From positions 61,513-125,512 of the forward strand of contig NZ_JAJQQS010000024.1 in the NCBI RefSeq assembly GCF_021228125.1: 64,000 nucleotides of DNA, written 5' to 3'. Both the position numbers and the translations under genes were made by a program. The notes under the pieces were generated by a model that made no database searches, was not told the origin of the DNA, and saw nothing but the letters and a program-made list of their open reading frames with translations. Each line of letters starts with the position of its first letter. The first letter of the stretch is position 1. This DNA comes from Streptomyces albireticuli. Its GTDB lineage: Bacteria; Actinomycetota; Actinomycetes; Streptomycetales; Streptomycetaceae. This document shows positions 43,498 to 51,625 of this stretch, piece by piece.

Positions 43498-44585
43498 TGC
43501 ACCGCCGCCGCCGCGTAGACGAACCCCGCCCCGCCGGTCCCGGCCAGGACCCTGGAGCCGTCATGGATCCTGCCCTCGCGCAGCGCCTGGTACCAGCCGG
43601 CGCTGATATTGACCGGGCCCACATTGGCGTACTCGTCGTAGGTGTGGAACAACGCCCCGGCGGGGATGTCCAGCGCCTCGCTGAGGTAGGCCGGCACCCA
43701 GGCGGTCGACTGCTGCGGCACGAAGACGGCCACGTCCTTGGACTGCCACCGCGCCCGCCCCAGCGTCCGCGCCGTTACCGTTCTCAGGCGCTCGGCCAGC
43801 GTCTTGAGCACTGTCAGCTGCAGTGCGTGGTCGAACTTCAGGCACAACTGCAGGTTCTGTGACCACCAGGTATGCACGGCGGAGGACCCCTGCTGCCAGT
43901 TCGCGGTGGTCGCCCCGTGCAACGAGCCGTCGGCGGACCAGGACGCCGCGATACGCGCCCCCTCCTTGCGACCGACCATGAACGCGGCCGCGAGATCACC
44001 CACCCCCAGGTACGAGCTCGCTTGCGGGTCGTTCACACGCGTGAACGCGCACGACTGCACACACAGGACGAACTCGGCCGTACCGGAGGCGATCAGCGAG
44101 GCGGCGGCCCCCAGCTGCGCGATCGGGCCGGCACACGAACCGTCCAGGCTCCAGACCGCGGCGTCGCGCACGCCGAGCTGATGAGCCACCAGAGCCGCGT
44201 TGCTCGGGTACGGACTGTCCGGAACGGTCGACTGCACCAGCACGGCACCGATCTGCCCGGCGGCCACACCGGAGCTGCTCAACGCCTCCTCCGCCGCTTC
44301 CGCCTCCGCCGCGGAGGGGGGCATGTCGGCGGGGAAGACCCGGCGGTGGACCGCACCGCGGAACGGATCGCTCATGGTGCGCCGGGCGATGGCGAGTGTC
44401 CGGGGGTATTGCTGTGCCGGCAGTGCCAGACCCAGGAGGCGGAAGTTCCCCTCCTGGTCGACCGAGCCGAGGTAGGGGTCCTGGACGGTCCACTCGCCTT
44501 GACAGCCCGCTGCTACGCGGTCGTTGGTGACGGCGGGGCCGTGCCACATGCCCATGCCAAGGATGCCGATGTCATCGGTCAACAC
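43491..44585 (-). CDS. FabH-type ketosynthase III with altered catalytic triad
   Basis: A 364-residue thiolase-fold enzyme. Nucleophile Cys151 lies in SLDGSCAGPI and Asn320 in YANVG, but the position of the usual His in P-H-Q-A-N reads P-Q-Q-S-T (Gln290). The rest of the fold is intact (VLVQSTVPDSPYPSNAALVA, SQNLQLCLKF, and the closing GTGGAGFVYAA). Loss of the His disfavours decarboxylative condensation and favours acyl transfer, as seen in other FabH-like tailoring enzymes. It is expressed with the FabF-type enzyme, the ACP and the ThDP enzyme. Start is ATG 44585. Confidence 0.88.
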   Translation of the reverse strand: MLTDDIGILGMGMWHGPAVTNDRVAAGCQGEWTVQDPYLGSVDQEGNFRLLGLALPAQQYPRTLAIARRTMSDPFRGAVHRRVFPADMPPSAAEAEAAEEALSSSGVAAGQIGAVLVQSTVPDSPYPSNAALVAHQLGVRDAAVWSLDGSCAGPIAQLGAAASLIASGTAEFVLCVQSCAFTRVNDPQASSYLGVGDLAAAFMVGRKEGARIAASWSADGSLHGATTANWQQGSSAVHTWWSQNLQLCLKFDHALQLTVLKTLAERLRTVTARTLGRARWQSKDVAVFVPQQSTAWVPAYLSEALDIPAGALFHTYDEYANVGPVNISAGWYQALREGRIHDGSRVLAGTGGAGFVYAAAAVQW

Positions 44586-44645
44586 GGAGGAGTCCCTTCG
44601 TCGGGCCTTTCGTGACCTGTGCGGGGGAACGGAGGCGAGGCGGGG

Positions 44646-45878
44646 TCAGGCCGCTGTGATCACGAGAACGGCGTTGTGCCCGCCCAGCCCGAAGGAGTTG
44701 CTGGTGACTGCCGGAAGGGGGAGCGGCCGGGGGGCCGTGGTCACCACGTCCAGCCTGACGGCCGGGTCAGGCCTCTCGTGGTTGACGGTGGGCGGCACGA
44801 TCCCCTGTGCGACGGTGAAGACGGCACAGACCGCGTCGATGGCGCCGGAAGCGCCGACAGTGTGGCCGATCGTTCCCTTCACCGAGGTGACGACGGCCTC
44901 CTCGGGGAAGACCCTGGTGATCACACGGGCCTCGATCAGGTCGCCGGCCAGGCTCCCGGTGCCATGGGCGTTGACGTGGCCGATGTCGTCGGGTTTGAGG
45001 TCGGCGTCGGCCAGTGCCGCCCTGATGGCCTGTTCCGCCTGCTGACCTCCCGGACGCGGCGCTGTCACGTGGCAGCCGTCCGAGGTGGCCCCGTAGCCAC
45101 TGATCCAGGCGTGGACCGGTGCCCTTCGGGCGTGAGCGTCCTGCGGGCGCTCCAGCACCATGAAGCCGGCCCCTTCGCCCAGGACGAATCCGTCCCGGTC
45201 GGCGTCGAACGGCCGTGAGGCCTTCTGCGGGCTGTCGGAACGCCGGGAGAGAAGGGCCAGCCTGTCGAAGCCGGCGACGGTTACCGGAGTGAGAGCGGCT
45301 TCCGCACCTCCCGCCACGGCCACGTCACAGGACCCTGACCGCAGCAGGTCCCGGGCCACCCCGATGGCTGTCGTACCGGAAGCGCAGGTACTGCCCACCA
45401 TCAGGTTCGGTCCCGTGGTGCCGAGGTCGGCCGCGACGTGCGCGGCCGGCATGCTGGGCACCGCCTGCAGGACTCCCAGCGGGTAGACCGAACGCGCCCC
45501 GTGCTCGAGGAACCTGCGGTGCTGTTCCTCGTAGGCCGCGAGACCGCCGATACCCGTTCCCACGACCACGGCGACCCGTGCGCTTTCCCACCGGCCGGCC
45601 CCGAGTCCTGCCTGCCGTACCGCCTCGCGGGCCGCGCGCACGGCGAGGCGGCTCGCGCGCGCCTGTGTCCGAGTGTGGCGGCGCTCGGCCGGAGAGCTGC
45701 GGTCCAGGTTCTCGACCCGGCAGCTGAAGTCGACGGCGAGGCCGGTGAGGGTGTGGTCCGTCGAGGCGGTGGGAGCGCCACGGCAGATCATTTCCCAGGT
45801 GCTGGAGGCGTCGGCCCCCGCAGACGTCAGCATGCCGAAACCGGTCACGGCCGCGTCGAATACGCGTGACACCGCCAT
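44646..45878 (-). CDS. FabF-type beta-ketoacyl synthase
   Basis: A 410-residue KAS II-like condensing enzyme with an intact Cys165-His305-His339 triad (GSTCASGTTAI, NAHGTGS, KGTIGHTVGASG) and the terminal NSFGLGGHNAVLV. It should catalyse decarboxylative chain extension on the ACP encoded just upstream; its ATG overlaps the ACP stop by one base. Its divergence from housekeeping FabF and its setting point to secondary metabolism. Confidence 0.94.
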   Translation of the reverse strand: MAVSRVFDAAVTGFGMLTSAGADASSTWEMICRGAPTASTDHTLTGLAVDFSCRVENLDRSSPAERRHTRTQARASRLAVRAAREAVRQAGLGAGRWESARVAVVVGTGIGGLAAYEEQHRRFLEHGARSVYPLGVLQAVPSMPAAHVAADLGTTGPNLMVGSTCASGTTAIGVARDLLRSGSCDVAVAGGAEAALTPVTVAGFDRLALLSRRSDSPQKASRPFDADRDGFVLGEGAGFMVLERPQDAHARRAPVHAWISGYGATSDGCHVTAPRPGGQQAEQAIRAALADADLKPDDIGHVNAHGTGSLAGDLIEARVITRVFPEEAVVTSVKGTIGHTVGASGAIDAVCAVFTVAQGIVPPTVNHERPDPAVRLDVVTTAPRPLPLPAVTSNSFGLGGHNAVLVITAA

Positions 45879-46120
45879 CAGCCCTCACGCGCCTTCTTGC
45901 CGATCAGCCGAGCGATGTCACCGAGAGTTACTCCCGGAATGAAGAGAATATCTTCCGACAATGAGATGCCGAACTCTTCACCGGCCAGGAGCCCGAATTC
46001 CGACAGGGAGAGCGAATCCATCCCGAGGCTGGACAGCGCTACACCCTCTCGGATATCCTCGGAATCGATATCGAAATGACGAGTGAGCAGTGCGGCAAGG
46101 CGGTCAAAGTAATCGGCCAC
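45878..46120 (-). CDS. Acyl carrier protein
   Basis: An 80-residue acidic four-helix ACP. The phosphopantetheine site is GMDSLSL with Ser36. First gene of the minus-strand operon ACP-KS-KSIII-VOC-ThDP-SDR-MT. GGAGG lies seven or so bases before the ATG. Its presence as a free-standing carrier next to a FabF and a FabH-like enzyme means that the pathway builds or loads a thioester-bound acyl chain. Confidence 0.93.
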   Translation of the reverse strand: MADYFDRLAALLTRHFDIDSEDIREGVALSSLGMDSLSLSEFGLLAGEEFGISLSEDILFIPGVTLGDIARLIGKKAREG

Positions 46121-46944
46121 CGAACCTCCTTCGAGCGTGAAGGATGGCCTTTCAAGGGTGTGCTACCACCCAAGAGAGACATAAGGTGCAGGTGCAGAAA
46201 CCTCTTTCCGTGCTTTCGTACGAGTCAGGGGGAAGGTCTGTCGCAAGGCAAAAAACTGCCTCTTTGGCTCGCAGTCTCGTCCGTCACACCGCAGCACGGA
46301 CGTCGGACTTTCGACGTTCGGTCGGTAGTCTCGAGGCCACGAGATTCCCGGTCCGCTGGTCGTGTGGCCCAGATAATTGCGCGATCCTGGTGCGGTTGCT
46401 TTTCGGGAAATCCGACCGCACCAGGCCCTTTTTAGACCCAATAAAAACCCTACGCCTCGATCATGAAAAGGAGAAGCTCTCCCAGGCGGTCGAGGAAAGA
46501 TGTACATTGCTACTTTATTAAATCATATTGTATTTATGCCGCGATTGGTGGCGGTAGGTCGGCTTGAGCCGCTCACCTGCCGCTTTAACGTTTGCAGTAA
46601 AATGCCGAGGGGACTGCTTGGCGCTAGGTAATCAAATGGAGCGCCTTGATTGCTGCATGTTCGTGCAGTCGCGCATCGATCGCTGTCACTCCCGCCTGCC
46701 ACGTCCGTGCTCTTTTCGACAGAATGATTCACCGCCGGTCCCCATTTCGCCAGGCCTCACAGGTGAAATGAGCCGATTACGTTTCCGTTTGCGTTACCCA
46801 TGTTGCTTGTGAGGACCAGGGCCGGGACCCGATATCGAGCGTCATGATGAAAGTCGCCCAGAACGTGGCTTCTGGGATCGGCATACCCAGGATTTCGAAA
46901 GCTCTGGGCGGGCCCGTCTCCAGGCCCCGCCGACTGCTACCACT
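46121..46944. other. AT-richer non-coding region upstream of the ACP operon
   Basis: Base composition drops clearly below the flanks, most at 46430-46560. It must hold the operon promoter on the minus strand. It also holds a plus-strand terminator (46386-46433). I see no supported gene. The composition suggests foreign origin or an integration scar. Confidence 0.55.
46386..46433 (+). terminator. Strong intrinsic terminator, plus strand
   Basis: CCTGGTGCGGT (46386-46396) pairs perfectly with ACCGCACCAGG (46415-46425) around an 18-base loop, followed by CCCTTTTT. The T run is only on the plus strand, so it should stop a plus-strand transcript arising somewhere in 46121-46385, where no gene is evident. 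Confidence 0.75.
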
Positions 46945-47225
46945 CAGCCCTGGTCCAGCCGGACCTCGGAGCCTTCTCTCACGCCGGGGTCGCCGCCACC
47001 GCCCGCGCTCGCCAGCGCCGTGTACGCGTCGTGGATACGCGCCGGCCGGTCCTGCGGCATACCGATCCGCAGATTCGCGAGGGCGTAGACGACCAGGACG
47101 TGGTCGCGGACTGCCCGACCAGCTCGCGCGCCTCGCCGAGCCCGTCACCCACCACCACCGCGTGCGCCCGGCCGCTGCCCGGTTCCTGGACGGTGTCCGT
47201 GGCACTGAGCGCGGTGTGGCCCGGT
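46945..47225 (-). pseudogene. Coding remnant of unknown family
   Basis: In one minus frame: GHTALSATDTVQEPGSGRAH then VVVGDGLGEARELVGQSATT; after a frame change: DHVLVVYALANLRIGMPQDR, PARIHDAYTALASAGGGGDP and a stop at 46945. The text is protein-like in both parts, so a frameshifted gene end is likely. No family recognised. Confidence 0.4.
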
Positions 47226-47332
47226 GCGGCAGCGTGCCGGCCCGGCCGAGAGCATGAAGGCCCATGCCCCGTTCAACGGCCCGTCCGCCGCCGGGACACC
47301 CAGGGGCGGCCGCGGCCCTTCCCTCCCGGGCT

Positions 47333-47899
47333 TCACCGGGCCTTGCCGGGTCCGCCCGGTGGCACGGTGAGCTGCTCGGCGCCGCACATCTCGCACGCCT
47401 GCGCGCCCGGCCGACGCGGCACCTCGAGCGCCTGGTCGGTGGTGAGGTCCGCGGGGCCCTGGGCGGTGAAGCACGAGGCATGGTGAAGGACGCTGCGCCG
47501 TGAGGCGGTGGCGTTGTACGGGTGGCGCGGGTATGTGATCTTCCAGCGGTCGGAGCCGTCCCCGGGCACCTGCGGCCAGCCCGCCCCCGAGCCCCCGCCG
47601 TCCGCGCTCCCGCGCGTCCGGGGCGGTGGTGGGGGAGCGGCCGGGCGACGGCCGGTGCGGGCGCGGGCGATGGCGGGATTGCCGCCGCAGGGGCACGCGC
47701 TTGTATCGCCTCCGCCTCCTCGGGGGACGGTGGCGACGTGGGTAGCGGGGACGGAGACGATGTCGGCGGGCTCGGCGGTACCCTCGCCGTGGACGATGGC
47801 GTGCGCCCAGAGGGGCAGCGGCACCTCGTAGAACCACATGCCGTCGGCGGCCTGCCAGTAGCGCAGGAGACGCCCGAGGAACTCCTGCTGTGGATGCCC
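47333..47899 (-). pseudogene. DUF6233-like protein, 5' truncated
   Basis: Encodes EFLGRLLRYWQAADGMWFYE, then VPLPLWAHAIVHGEGTAEPA, a Pro/Gly-rich linker, and a C-terminal HHASCFTAQGPADLTTDQAL with a C-x-x-C (CEMC). This is the plan of DUF6233-type proteins frequent in Streptomyces accessory DNA. Homology begins before the only ATG (47839) and is cut at about 47899, where the sheath fragment starts on the other strand. Probably dead. Confidence 0.55.
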
Positions 47900-48655
47900 A
47901 GCCGGAACCGGTCAGGGGTCTACGTGAAGGAGCTCCCCATCGGAGTACGCACGATCACCGGGGCGCGTACGTCGGTCCCGGCGTTCCTCGGCTGCACGAA
48001 GGCTTCCGCCAGCGACGATCGAACGCGCCCCCCAAGCCGTTCATGGACGCCGAGCGTATGGTCCCGCAGAAGATCGGCAGCTGGCGGGAGTTCGCAGCCC
48101 GCCACAGCGTCCAGGGAATCGCCGAGGAGCTCGCGGGCGCGACCGACCCGGCCGTCATTCATACGCTGCAACGGTGCTTGCCCCTGGCCGAAGCGGTCTA
48201 CGGATTCTTCGCCAACGGCGGGGGCACCTGCTACGTGGTGGGCTTCACCAGCCCTCAGAGCGCCGTCTCACCCAAGAACCTCCAGGGGAACACGGACGCC
48301 CGCACCGGCCTCGCCGGCCTGGAGAGCATTCCCGAGATCGCCATGGTCGCCGTCCCCAGCCTCTGGGACATGACCGCGGACGCCTCCGCGGGGAAGGAGG
48401 TATCCGTGCCCGACCACGCCGCGGGCGTCAGCAGGATGGCCGAGGCCGTGAAGCACTGCACCGGGCAGCGCGACCGGCTGGCGATCCTCGACCCGCCGCC
48501 CGGCCAAAGCCCCGCCCAGGTGGGGGACTTCGCCGATAGGCTCGATTCGCCCGACTCCGACGCCGCCGCCTTCACCACCCTGTACTACCCGTGGATCACG
48601 GTCCCGGGTGTCAACGCCGTCGAGCGCACCGTGCCGCCGTGCGGCCACGTGGCAG
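47894..48655 (+). pseudogene. Contractile tail sheath protein remnant (phage or eCIS)
   Basis: Starts MPSRNRSGVYVKELPIGVRT in one frame, then, after a one-base shift in a C6 run (48028-48033), continues PKPFMDAERMVPQKIGSWRE, AVYGFFANGGGTCYVVGF, LAGLESIPEIAMVAVPSLWD and DRLAILDPPPGQSPAQVGDF, ending near YYPWITVPG and VPPCGHVA. These are hallmark segments of the contractile sheath N-terminal two thirds. The C-terminal sheath domain is missing. No tube, baseplate or spike genes are nearby, so this is an orphan fragment of a prophage or contractile injection system. Confidence 0.8.
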
Positions 48656-48740
48656 AGCAGGCATCTGACACAGCGGTAAGGGCCACGCCGACTCCGGCAT
48701 GGCCCTTACCGCGGTCCACGACGGCCGCTACGCCGCTGCC

Positions 48741-48860
48741 CATTCCAGCCCGAGCCAACTGCTGGAGCTTGTCCGCGGTGAGCTTCCCGCGCCTGCTCTT
48801 GCTGTTACTCAGGGCCCCCCCGAGCTTGACCTCAGTCCCGTCTTGCAGCGTCTCGACGTG
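48741..48860 (-). pseudogene. C-terminal fragment of a telomeric-type helicase
   Basis: Encodes HVETLQDGTEVKLGGALSNS and KSRRGKLTADKLQQLARAGM, a helicase-associated (HA) repeat end. It corresponds to the last part of the intact helicase at 60762 (IKLGMVLDNIRKRADKLTAQ). It fuses into the 3' end of the FUSC-type gene. One of three internal relics of this kind in the window. Confidence 0.7.
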
Positions 48861-49912
48861 GGCCCTGGGGGCCACAGCCAGCGTGAGGCGAGGACGGAGA
48901 CGACCGCTCCGGCCAGGACCAGACCCGCCCGTACCGCGGCCGTGTACCAGGGCATGGAACGGTCGAAGTCGGTGAGCAGCAGAAGCAGGAGGGGAAAGGC
49001 CAGGCACCAGTAGAGGTAGTTGGCGGGCCGGAGGGCGTATGAGAGGGTGCCCGCGCCGGCGACGACGCCGGCGACCGCCCAAGGCCCGGGGTGAGTCAGG
49101 AGGACCAGGGCTGCGGCGATGCCGCCGAGAGTGTTACCGACAATGCGCTGGCGTGCCTTGGACTGGGTGGCTTCGGAGGTAGGGCACAGGGAGAGCAGAA
49201 TTCCGGTGAGCAGCCAGTGGCCCTCGCCGGAGAGGCGATGCCCGGCAGCCATGGCCGCTGAGGCCGTTGCGAGAAGGAGTCCGAGCCGTGCCGCATGAAG
49301 CCGGTCCTCCCGGGTACGGACCGGGGTCCGTCCCGGGGACGAGGTCGGGGTGGTCCGAGTCCGCCGGGGCAGGAGGAGCGCGGCTCCCCACAGACTCCCG
49401 GCGAGTTGGGGCAGGGCCGGGATGCCGAACGCCTCCACCGGGCCGGAGATCCCGACCAGCAGGACGGCGAGCGCGGCCGTGCTTCCCACCCGGGGCAGCA
49501 GGGCCCCGGCCGCGGCTGCGATCGTGAGAGCGGGAACCAGGGCCCACAGGAGGCCGTCGGTCAGGAAGGAGTAAAGCCCGGCCAGGGTGATCACCGCCGT
49601 CCGCGTGCCGAGGCGCCGGGCCCGTTCGTCCAGGCCGGCCCCCGCGGGCAGGGGCATGACCACCAGCAGCGCCGGAAGGGTCAGCGCCGCGCCCGTACCG
49701 GGGTGCCCCGTCGCTGTGCCGGCCAGCAGCGGGGCGGCGAGCGCGATCCCGGCGACTGTTCCGGCACGCCAGTCCGCCTTCGCCTGCGGCCGCCACTCCA
49801 CCCAGGCCGACGCCTTCAGCCCGGCCGCACGGGACCGCGGCCCACCACGCTCACTGCCCGCCCCGTACCCTCCCGGCCGCGGGGGCAGCGCTTCCTTCTC
49901 CCGCCTCCCCAT
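48809..49912 (-). CDS. FUSC-type integral membrane protein, 3' end replaced
   Basis: A roughly 367-residue membrane protein with ten or so hydrophobic helices in two blocks. The first (AGTVAGIALAAPLLAGTATG to EAFGIPALPQLAGSLWGAAL) and the second (LLLATASAAMAAGHRLSGEG, HWLLTGILLSLCPTSEATQS, QRIVGNTLGGIAAALVLLTH) match the duplicated fusaric-acid-resistance-like fold (aromatic acid exporter type). The frame stays open to 48809, but residues after about VSVLASRWLWPPGP overlap the helicase fragment in another frame, so the natural end was replaced. Start ATG 49912 has GGAGG upstream; longer readings lack support. Confidence 0.72.
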   Translation of the reverse strand: MGRREKEALPPRPGGYGAGSERGGPRSRAAGLKASAWVEWRPQAKADWRAGTVAGIALAAPLLAGTATGHPGTGAALTLPALLVVMPLPAGAGLDERARRLGTRTAVITLAGLYSFLTDGLLWALVPALTIAAAAGALLPRVGSTAALAVLLVGISGPVEAFGIPALPQLAGSLWGAALLLPRRTRTTPTSSPGRTPVRTREDRLHAARLGLLLATASAAMAAGHRLSGEGHWLLTGILLSLCPTSEATQSKARQRIVGNTLGGIAAALVLLTHPGPWAVAGVVAGAGTLSYALRPANYLYWCLAFPLLLLLLTDFDRSMPWYTAAVRAGLVLAGAVVSVLASRWLWPPGPTSRRCKTGLRSSSGGP

Positions 49913-50089
49913 CCGGCCTCCACCCACGTCGACCCCGAGATCAACAGCCTGACGCGAACATCCAGCGCGCTCGGTGACCTTGCTCCGTACGCGGCGCGCC
50001 GCCGGAGTCACCACAACCCGGGGTCACGAGTGTCGCCTGCCCCAAATCCCCCGAGCCCTACCGAGGCCCTCCGCAGGCGGGTTGAGTCG

Positions 50090-50431
50090 GTGACCACCAG
50101 CAAGGTCGTCCTCCCGCTGACCGCCGAGCAGGCAGAGGCCCTCGGGCTGCCGGAGTCGGAGGAGGCGTACACGATCGAGGGCCTGGTCCTGGACGCCGGG
50201 CGAAGGCCGGTCAAGCTGCCCACCACCCTCGCCTGCACCGGGTTGCCCACGCGCTGGCCGGACCTGCTGGGTACGCCGACCGTGCTCAGCGATCTGTCGG
50301 TTGCGTACTACCGCTACCGGGTCCGCCGGCAGGCCGCGGGCATGGAGGTCGCGCTCGTCGCCCAGGAGGCGGCGGAGACGCTGGAGAAGCAGTGGGAGGT
50401 CGCAGCCCCTGACCCCGAGTTCACCGCCTGA
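50090..50431 (+). CDS. Hypothetical protein, 113 residues
   Basis: Starts at GTG 50090: TSKVVLPLTAEQAEALGLPE, then EEAYTIEGLVLDAGRRPVKL and a C-terminal amphipathic helix VALVAQEAAETLEKQWEVAA. Codon pattern and composition look real (acidic, few Arg runs). No family known to me. It is isolated among remnants, on the strand opposite to its neighbours. Confidence 0.5.
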   Translation: MTTSKVVLPLTAEQAEALGLPESEEAYTIEGLVLDAGRRPVKLPTTLACTGLPTRWPDLLGTPTVLSDLSVAYYRYRVRRQAAGMEVALVAQEAAETLEKQWEVAAPDPEFTA

Positions 50432-50444
50432 CGGCCCTCAGTGC

Positions 50445-50745
50445 CGTCCTGACGGCTCGGCAGGCCGTCTTCCGGTGTCACGTGCTCGGTCTGTTTCCTG
50501 GGGACGTTGAGGGCCCATCTGCCTTCCTGCGTGCGCTTCACGGGCTGCTCGTCTTCCCGGCCGGGGTGAGGCCGAGGATGTTCTCGAGCAGCCATTGCTG
50601 GACGGGCGTGAGGCTGCCCCGGCCCAGGCGGTAGGCCGTTGCCCACCGTCCGAGGTCTTCGCCCTGCATGATCACTTCACCCGGCGCTGTCGGCACCGCC
50701 CCGCCTCCCTCGACATGGGCCCGGGCAAGAGGAAGGCGCGTGTGA
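50445..50745 (-). pseudogene. Internal fragment of a telomeric-type helicase
   Basis: Encodes LPLARAHVEGGGAVPTAPGE, VIMQGEDLGRWATAYRLGRG and SLTPVQQWLLENILGLTPAG, then after a frame change PVKRTQEGRWALN joined directly to VPRKQTEHVTPEDG. The intact helicase has the same order with about 15 more residues between WALN and VPRK, so an internal deletion is clear. All on the minus strand like the intact gene. Confidence 0.78.
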
Positions 50746-51429
50746 AGGGTGCCGGCCGTGGCAGGCGGCCGCAGCGCTGAATACCGGGGTCGCCCGGCGG
50801 CCCACCGGGAACGCCGGGCGCGGCAGCCAGACGCCGTAGCGCCCGGCGTTCCCCTTGACGCCCCTGCCCGGCAGCCGCAAGCTATCGCGTCCCCTCCCGC
50901 CGGGTGTGCATGAGGCCCGCCACCCGCCGCCGGCCGAACTCCGGGGGAAGCGGCCGTTCGCGCGCGGGAGCGCGGTCCCGTACCGCCGCATACCGCCGCA
51001 CGCGATGCCGCACACCCCTCACACGATGCCGCGGGTCCGGTTCGACGAGAAGTCGCATGCCGCGTTCCGAGCCGCCGTGAGCCGGTCACGGCACGGTTCC
51101 GGGGCCATTCGTGTTTGGCGGGCCCGGGAAGGGCTATCCCCTGACCGGCCCTCAGACCGTCATGCGGCGAAACGAATCCCCACACGGCCCGCATCGCATC
51201 GCACGACGGGGCGCGAGACCTCATGCACCGGTGAGGCGGGGCCAAAACGCGCCCCCCGCACACTCTCCGCGCCCGCCACACCTTTGTTGTGACTAGCCGA
51301 TTATCAGCCTTAATCTCGGTGCTGCGCGGACCCCACCACTCACCGATTTCCTCACGGAACCCGGTGGAACCGCTGCACAGGCGCCTGTCGAACACGTCAT
51401 CGTCCCCAAGAGACAGAAGGAGAACTGTC
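50746..51429 (+). other. Spacer upstream of the lasso precursor
   Basis: About 680 bp with no supported gene. The lasso operon promoter is expected near its right end; TTGTTGTGACT (51282) and following AT-richer sequence to 51320 is a plausible place. The many long open frames are compositional. Confidence 0.4.
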
Positions 51430-51537
51430 ATGACGTACGAGCGTCCCACCCTGGCCAAGGCCGGCAGCTTCCGCAAGGCCACCGGCGTCAAGAACACCGG
51501 CCCGAAGGACATCCTCGGCGGCAAGCAGCTCCTCTGA
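51430..51537 (+). CDS. Lasso peptide precursor
   Basis: A 35-residue precursor. The leader MTYERPTLAKAGSFRKAT has the canonical Y-x-x-P-x-L-x-x-x-G-x-F motif (Tyr3, Pro6, Leu8, Gly12, Phe14) and Thr18; the motif binds the RRE protein. If Thr18 is the usual penultimate leader position, the last leader residue is Gly19; if it is the last, the core is the 17-residue GVKNTGPKDILGGKQLL, in which Asp9 would form a 9-member macrolactam with Gly1. The second reading fits ring-size rules best. AAGGAG precedes the ATG. Followed by cyclase, RRE, peptidase and transporter genes on the same strand. Confidence 0.92.
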   Translation: MTYERPTLAKAGSFRKATGVKNTGPKDILGGKQLL

Positions 51538-51625
51538 CGTGACACCGGTTGCCCGCACCTGCACGCCAGGTGCGGGCAACCCTCGCTCTCCTGCCCGCGC
51601 ACCCGCCGAGCGAAGGCCCAGGCCC

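Noticed and set aside
36600..47270. Shared MGLHAL...LPHRA text at 36.66 kb and 47.26 kb as a dispersed repeat
   Set aside because: The similarity covers only about 16 residues and the DNA identity is weak; not enough to call a repeat family.
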